Translations under genes and position numbers: made by a program | Origin: Pseudomonadota bacterium | GTDB lineage: Bacteria > Myxococcota > Myxococcia > Myxococcales > Myxococcaceae | Reading direction: 5' to 3' | NCBI GenBank assembly: GCA_023424585.1 | Contig: JAFADT010000329.1 | Location: forward strand, 1 to 9,227 | Length of the DNA stretch: 9,227 nucleotides | Part shown: positions 6,160 to 9,227 of the stretch, one piece after another | Layout of the letters: each line of letters opens with the position of its first letter | Numbering within the stretch: the stretch's first letter is position 1 | Notes under the pieces: generated by a model | Told to the model about the DNA's origin: nothing | Database searches by the model: none | Seen by the model: the letters and a program-made list of their open reading frames with translations, nothing else

Positions 6160-6639
6160 TCAGGCCTGGAAGCCCGCGCCCACCGCCAGCGCGAGCAACC
6201 CGATGACGCCCGCGGCGATGGCGGCGTAGCGCCACTCGCCGCGCAGGCCCAGGAGCGTGCCCGCCATCGCCAACCGCGCCACCGGCGTCACCAGCAGCAT
6301 GGACGCCGCGCCCTTGCGCAGCAGGTCGATGGCCACGTGCACGGACTCGTCGCGCGGCAGCAGCTCCAGCCCCAGCGAGGCGATGAACATGCACCCGCTC
6401 GCCACGGCCCCGGCGCGCAGCACGCGGGCGATCCACCGCTCGCCGGCGGCGAGCCGCCTGGCTCCCCGGCGCTCGCGTGGGAGCGCCTCCGGCTGGGTGA
6501 TGGGCTCATGCGGGAGCTCCTCGTGGAGCTCCGCGTCCAACGCCACCGTCGTCGCCCGCGCGTGACGACGAGGGGGTCCTGCCTCCGGAATCATCACCGA
6601 CGGGTGGACACCGGGTAGCTCAGGCTCCGCTTCACTCAT
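6160..6639 (-). CDS. DUF1634 family membrane protein with N-terminal extension
   Basis: A 159-residue inner-membrane protein. Residues about 68-159 match the DUF1634 layout of three membrane helices: about 70-93 (ARVLRAGAVASGCMFIASLGLELL), 107-130 (KGAASMLLVTPVARLAMAGTLLGL) and 134-157 (WRYAAIAAGVIGLLALAVGAGF). The segment LLVTPVARL in the second helix is typical. DUF1634 genes are regularly found next to TauE/SafE permeases, as here, which suggests an accessory subunit; its biochemical role is not known. The chosen ATG (6639-6637) overlaps the upstream stop as ATGA, a classic coupling arrangement; an in-frame ATG at 6645 would add two residues and cannot be excluded. Residues 1-67 are an extra polar segment, rich in Glu, Pro, Arg and His, not expected in the short family members. 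The stop is near 6160, with 34 bp to the convergent TPR gene end. Confidence 0.85.
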   Translation of the reverse strand: MSEAEPELPGVHPSVMIPEAGPPRRHARATTVALDAELHEELPHEPITQPEALPRERRGARRLAAGERWIARVLRAGAVASGCMFIASLGLELLPRDESVHVAIDLLRKGAASMLLVTPVARLAMAGTLLGLRGEWRYAAIAAGVIGLLALAVGAGFQA

Positions 6640-7418
6640 TTCCATACGCTCGGCCACAACCCCTCCCCTCCCTTCCACAACATCTGTCCGGCCACGACCA
6701 ACAGGACGACCGCGAAGAGCTTCTTGAGCACCGCGGTCGGCGTCCTCAGCATCAGCCTGCTGCCCACGGAGGCCCCGGCCAGCACCCCGACGACGAGCGG
6801 CGCCACGAGCCCGAGGTTCAGCTGGCCGCGCCACGCGTAGGCCGCGACGCTGGCGGCGCCGGTGACGCCCACCATCAGGTTGCTGGTGGCGCTGGCGACC
6901 TTGAACGGCACGCGCATGCCGTAGGTCATCAGCGGGACCTTCAGCGGGCCGCCGCCCACGCCCAGGAGCGCGGACAGGCCGCCCGCCACGAACGAACCGG
7001 AGATGCCCAGCGGGTAGTTGCCGGGCACGTAGTTGGACGTCGTCGCGGGCTCCCGGAGGGGGTTGCGCAGGAGCATCATCTGCAGCGCGACGAAGAGGGT
7101 GAAGAGGCCGAACACCACGGCCACCATCGCCTCCGCCACGAAGGCCGCGACGAGCCCTCCGGCGATGGCCCCCATCACCGTGGCCAGCTCCAGCGTCAAC
7201 CCCAGCCGCAGGTCGCTCAGCTTGTTCTCCACGTAGCTGGCGGCGGCGGCGCAGGAGTTGGCCACCACGCACATCAGGCTCGCGGGGACCGCCTGCTCCA
7301 GCGGGATTCCAAAACCCAACACCAGCACCGGCACCAGGACGATGCCGCCCCCGATGCCCAGGAGCGCCCCCAGCCCACCCGCCAACACACCCGCCGCCAT
7401 GAGGAGCAAGACCGTCAT
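6636..7418 (-). CDS. TauE/SafE family sulfite/organosulfonate exporter-type permease
   Basis: A 260-residue polytopic inner-membrane protein of the TauE/SafE (formerly DUF81) family, about eight hydrophobic segments. The internal duplication is visible: GALLGIGGGIVLVPVL at 17-32 and SALLGVGGGPLKVPLM at 149-164, followed in each half by matching Ala/Ser/Asn helices (VPASLMCVVANS at 44-55, VASATSNLMVGVTG at 174-187). Family members export or import sulfite, sulfoacetate, taurine-derived and other small anions; the substrate cannot be read from the sequence. Length is normal for the family. ATG at 7418 has only a weak Shine-Dalgarno (AGGGA immediately before it). The start is immediately preceded by the hexamer palindrome at 7421-7435. 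Its stop overlaps the DUF1634 start, so the two form a membrane module. No sulfur-metabolism genes are nearby in this window. Confidence 0.92.
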   Translation of the reverse strand: MTVLLLMAAGVLAGGLGALLGIGGGIVLVPVLVLGFGIPLEQAVPASLMCVVANSCAAAASYVENKLSDLRLGLTLELATVMGAIAGGLVAAFVAEAMVAVVFGLFTLFVALQMMLLRNPLREPATTSNYVPGNYPLGISGSFVAGGLSALLGVGGGPLKVPLMTYGMRVPFKVASATSNLMVGVTGAASVAAYAWRGQLNLGLVAPLVVGVLAGASVGSRLMLRTPTAVLKKLFAVVLLVVAGQMLWKGGEGLWPSVWK

Positions 7419-7420
7419 TC

Positions 7421-7435
7421 CCTATCGAGGATAGG
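7421..7435. promoter_or_regulatory. Inverted repeat covering the ribosome-binding region of the TauE-family gene
   Basis: CCTATC-GAG-GATAGG, 6-bp perfect arms with a 3-bp centre, two bases upstream of the ATG at 7418 on the minus strand. A further GGATAG lies at 7452-7457. In RNA it would fold over the translation start; in DNA it could be an operator. A nearby AGGAG-GCA-CTCCT (7434-7446) adds symmetry. Its function is inferred from position only. Confidence 0.45.
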
Positions 7436-7543
7436 AGGCACTCCTCGCTTCGGATAGCGGCTCGCCCCCGAGGGCAACCTGCTCGTTCGGTTGGACGCCC
7501 TGCACGCGGACGCGGCACCGCGACGCGGGCCGTGTGGCTCCGT

Positions 7544-8443
7544 TCACTGCGCGGCGGTGGCGCCCAGCGTCCCCTCTGGAAACTCCTCCAGGAACCGCGC
7601 GCGCGTGCGCGGCGTGTAGGTGCCGCGCGCCATGTAGCCGTGCAGCTTGCGGAGGAGCCCGCGCGTCACCTCCAGCGCGGCGTCCAGCTCCCGCGCGAAG
7701 TCGAAGTGATCATTCCGGTACAGCTCCTGGAAGGAGAGCTGTGAGAACGCGGGCAGCGCGCGCACGCGCCCCAGCGGGCTGGAGAGCAAGAGGCCGGAGA
7801 CGTAGAGCCCGCGTACCCAGCCGTCCAGCTCCGCCTTCGTGGGGGCCTGGCCCACGCGCTCCTGGGACGCCAGCCGCACCAGCTCGTAGATGCCCCGCCC
7901 GATGCCGCGCAGCGGGATGCCGGGGCTCTTCACCACCTGGAACTTCTCCCGCAGCCGCGCCGTCCCCACCCCGTCCGCGCCGTCCTGTTCGCGCAGGAAG
8001 AAGAGCGTCTGGGCCCACTCCACCTGGCGCCGCGCGTCCCAGGCGCGCTCGCCCCGGCGGCGGTGGCGCAGCACCAGCTGATCCACCAGCGGGTGGAGGC
8101 GCCGGTCCAGGCTCAGGTGCGTGAAGTAGCCGGCGAGGATGGCCAGGCCGGCCTCCGTGCCCACGAGGGCGCCCGAGGCCACCAGCTCCGCCATCTTCAG
8201 GCCCAGGCCCACCGGGGCGCGCTCGTGGTACAGCCGCGCGAAGAGGGGCCAGTCAGCCTCCGGCCGCATCAGCGCGCCCAGCCCCCCGCGCACGCCGGCG
8301 CACAGCGGCAGATCCGGCAGCGCCGCGCCGAAGCGCGCGTACGGCAGGTCCTCGGACAACGCGCGCACCCAGTCGGCGGGGAGCCCGTCCGGGTGGGCGG
8401 CCAACCGTTCGATGGCCGTCAGATGCAGCAGCAGGGTGGGCAT
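7544..8443 (-). CDS. Zinc-dependent phospholipase C family protein (PF00882-like)
   Basis: A 299-residue protein with the residue pattern of the zinc-dependent phospholipase C family: N-terminal MPTLLLHL with His7, ALPDLP with Asp44, LYHERAP with His73, and GYFTHLSLDRRLHPLV with His109, Asp113 and His117, then RRQVEWAQ with Glu142 as a likely further ligand. These would form the metal cluster that hydrolyses phospholipid or phosphodiester bonds. The rest (about 170-299) is helical and not recognisable. The start at 8443 is chosen because the family begins MPxxxxHL; a GTG at 8467 would add eight residues, and neither has a strong Shine-Dalgarno. There is no signal peptide, so the protein is probably cytosolic, unlike secreted toxins of this family; many environmental bacteria carry such cytosolic relatives of unknown substrate. 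It is divergent from pepA and 125 bp ahead of the TauE gene on the same strand. Confidence 0.82.
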   Translation of the reverse strand: MPTLLLHLTAIERLAAHPDGLPADWVRALSEDLPYARFGAALPDLPLCAGVRGGLGALMRPEADWPLFARLYHERAPVGLGLKMAELVASGALVGTEAGLAILAGYFTHLSLDRRLHPLVDQLVLRHRRRGERAWDARRQVEWAQTLFFLREQDGADGVGTARLREKFQVVKSPGIPLRGIGRGIYELVRLASQERVGQAPTKAELDGWVRGLYVSGLLLSSPLGRVRALPAFSQLSFQELYRNDHFDFARELDAALEVTRGLLRKLHGYMARGTYTPRTRARFLEEFPEGTLGATAAQ

Positions 8444-8469
8444 TGGGAGTGCACAGCTATCCAGCACGC

Positions 8470-8488
8470 CCGGTCATTGCAATGCCGG
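8470..8488. promoter_or_regulatory. Palindrome in the divergent gap between the phospholipase-like gene and pepA
   Basis: CCGG-T-CATTGCAATG-CCGG: a perfect 10-bp palindrome CATTGCAATG (8475-8484) flanked by complementary CCGG arms with a single extra T. It lies 27-45 bp before the start of the minus-strand gene and about 97 bp before pepA, where an operator for either could lie. No regulator is identified. Confidence 0.5.
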
Positions 8489-8504
8489 AGTGGCAACCAG
8501 CGCT

Positions 8505-8533
8505 TTGCGAGCAACACGCAGCGCGTCTACAGT
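8505..8533 (+). promoter_or_regulatory. Candidate sigma-70-type promoter of pepA
   Basis: TTGCGA (8505-8510), a 17-bp spacer, then TACAGT (8528-8533); each hexamer matches 4 of 6 consensus bases. It would give a leader of roughly 45 bases before the ATG at 8585. AGGAG at 8569-8573 serves as Shine-Dalgarno, 11 bases from the start. Prediction only. Confidence 0.4.
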
Positions 8534-8584
8534 CGCGCCCCTCGGATCACCCCCTCCCTCTTCGTCCCAGGAGTCCACGTCGCC

Positions 8585-9227
8585 ATGCAATTCAGTCTCG
8601 TCTCCGGTGAAGCCGCACCGGTGAGCGGTGAGCTGCTCGTCATCCCCCTCTTCGAGGGCGAGCTGGGTGATTCCGCCCCCGCGCCGCTGAAGGCCGCGGA
8701 CTCGGCCCTGGAGGGGAAGCTGCGCGCCGCCGCCACCCAGGAGGGCTTCAAGGGCAAGGTGGATCAGTCCTTCCTGCTGCACACCCTGGGGAAGCTGGGC
8801 GCGGATCGCGTCCTGCTGCTGGGCCTGGGCAACCGCGCGCGCTTCCAGCCGGAGGTGCTGCGGCTGGCCGCGGGCCGCGCGGCGAAGACGGCGCAGCGGC
8901 TGAAGGCCACGGCCATCGGCTTCCGCGTGCCCGCCACGGACGACGCGGCCACGGCCGTGCGCGCGGTGGTGGAGGGCCTGAAGCTGGGCGTCTACCGCTT
9001 CGACAAGTACAAGTCCTCCGCGCGCGAGGACAAGGGCGCCGCCAGGCTGGGCCGCGCCACGCTGTCCCTGCCCGAGGGCACGGAGCGGTCGCGCGCGCTG
9101 GACGACGCGCTCCAGCTGGGCCTGAAGCTGGCGGAGGCCGTCAACTGGGCGCGCGACCTGGTCAACGAGCCCCCCAACGTGGTGACGCCCACGAAGCTGG
9201 CGCAGGCCGCGCAGCAGGCCGCCAGGG
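8585..9227 (+). CDS. pepA: Leucyl aminopeptidase (M17), N-terminal part (partial at right edge)
   Basis: About 214 N-terminal residues are visible before the window ends. Residues 1 to about 165 form the alpha/beta N-terminal domain of M17 aminopeptidases, including DRVLLLGLGNRARFQPEVLRLAAGRAAK and GLKLGVYRFDKYKS. The linker into the catalytic domain is clear: from Asn187, NWARDLVNEPPNVVTPTKLA, the highly conserved NEPPN-V-TP motif of PepA. The catalytic Lys, Arg and metal-binding Asp/Glu residues lie beyond the edge, so activity cannot be confirmed here. Family members are cytosolic hexameric dizinc (or Mn) enzymes that remove N-terminal residues, often Leu, from peptides; E. coli PepA also binds DNA in site-specific recombination and carAB control, but nothing here shows that role. 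The ATG at 8585 has AGGAG upstream and the expected N-terminus MQFSLV. Confidence 0.93.
   Translation, partial: MQFSLVSGEAAPVSGELLVIPLFEGELGDSAPAPLKAADSALEGKLRAAATQEGFKGKVDQSFLLHTLGKLGADRVLLLGLGNRARFQPEVLRLAAGRAAKTAQRLKATAIGFRVPATDDAATAVRAVVEGLKLGVYRFDKYKSSAREDKGAARLGRATLSLPEGTERSRALDDALQLGLKLAEAVNWARDLVNEPPNVVTPTKLAQAAQQAAR

Noticed and set aside
8491..8510. Sigma-54-like TGGCA...TTGC before pepA
   Set aside because: The GG and GC elements are 13 bp apart instead of the required 10.

Overview
The window is very GC-rich, with coding regions strongly biased to G/C at third codon positions. Gene content and protein style (lipoprotein, TPR protein, XRE/DUF2083 short-chain acyl regulator, long GC-rich reading frames) suggest a myxobacterium of the Myxococcus/Corallococcus type. 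That placement is inference from composition and gene content, not a measured assignment. I see no mobile element, CRISPR array, tRNA or rRNA; this looks like ordinary chromosome.

Layout from left to right. (1) 1-598, minus: 5' part of a secreted lipoprotein gene, possibly M61-peptidase-like, running off the left edge. (2) 713-2001, minus: a two-gene operon, a PaaI-type hotdog thioesterase followed 5 nt later by a TetR/AcrR regulator with an unusual basic C-terminal tail. (3) 2081-3334, plus: a FabF-type beta-ketoacyl-ACP synthase, divergent from the thioesterase. The 79-bp gap holds a 20-bp near-palindrome, a good candidate for the TetR operator controlling both directions. (4) 3335-3646: a 312-bp non-coding gap ending in a strong palindrome built on TTTGCA/TGCAAA half-sites, about 65 bp before the next start. 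(5) 3647-6125, plus: an ScfR/PrpR/RamB-type short-chain acyl-CoA-responsive regulator and, one base after its stop, a TPR protein made of six exact 40-residue repeats. (6) 6160-7418, minus: a TauE/SafE permease and a DUF1634 membrane protein with overlapping stop and start. (7) 7544-8443, minus: a zinc-dependent phospholipase C family protein. (8) 8585-9227, plus: the N-terminal part of leucyl aminopeptidase, divergent from (7).

Working together: the left-centre is acyl-metabolism themed, with an acyl-thioesterase, a condensing enzyme, a TetR regulator in the class that often senses acyl ligands, and a short-chain acyl-CoA regulator. A plausible reading is two adjacent local circuits. In one, TetR controls the thioesterase and FabF genes. 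In the other, ScfR controls itself and its TPR partner. The right side is a small permease module plus housekeeping hydrolases. The least documented items are the ScfR-TPR pair, the basic tail on the TetR protein, and the palindromes at 2031-2050, 3559-3582, 7421-7435 and 8470-8488. I did not find convincing evidence for a wholly new defence or mobile system.
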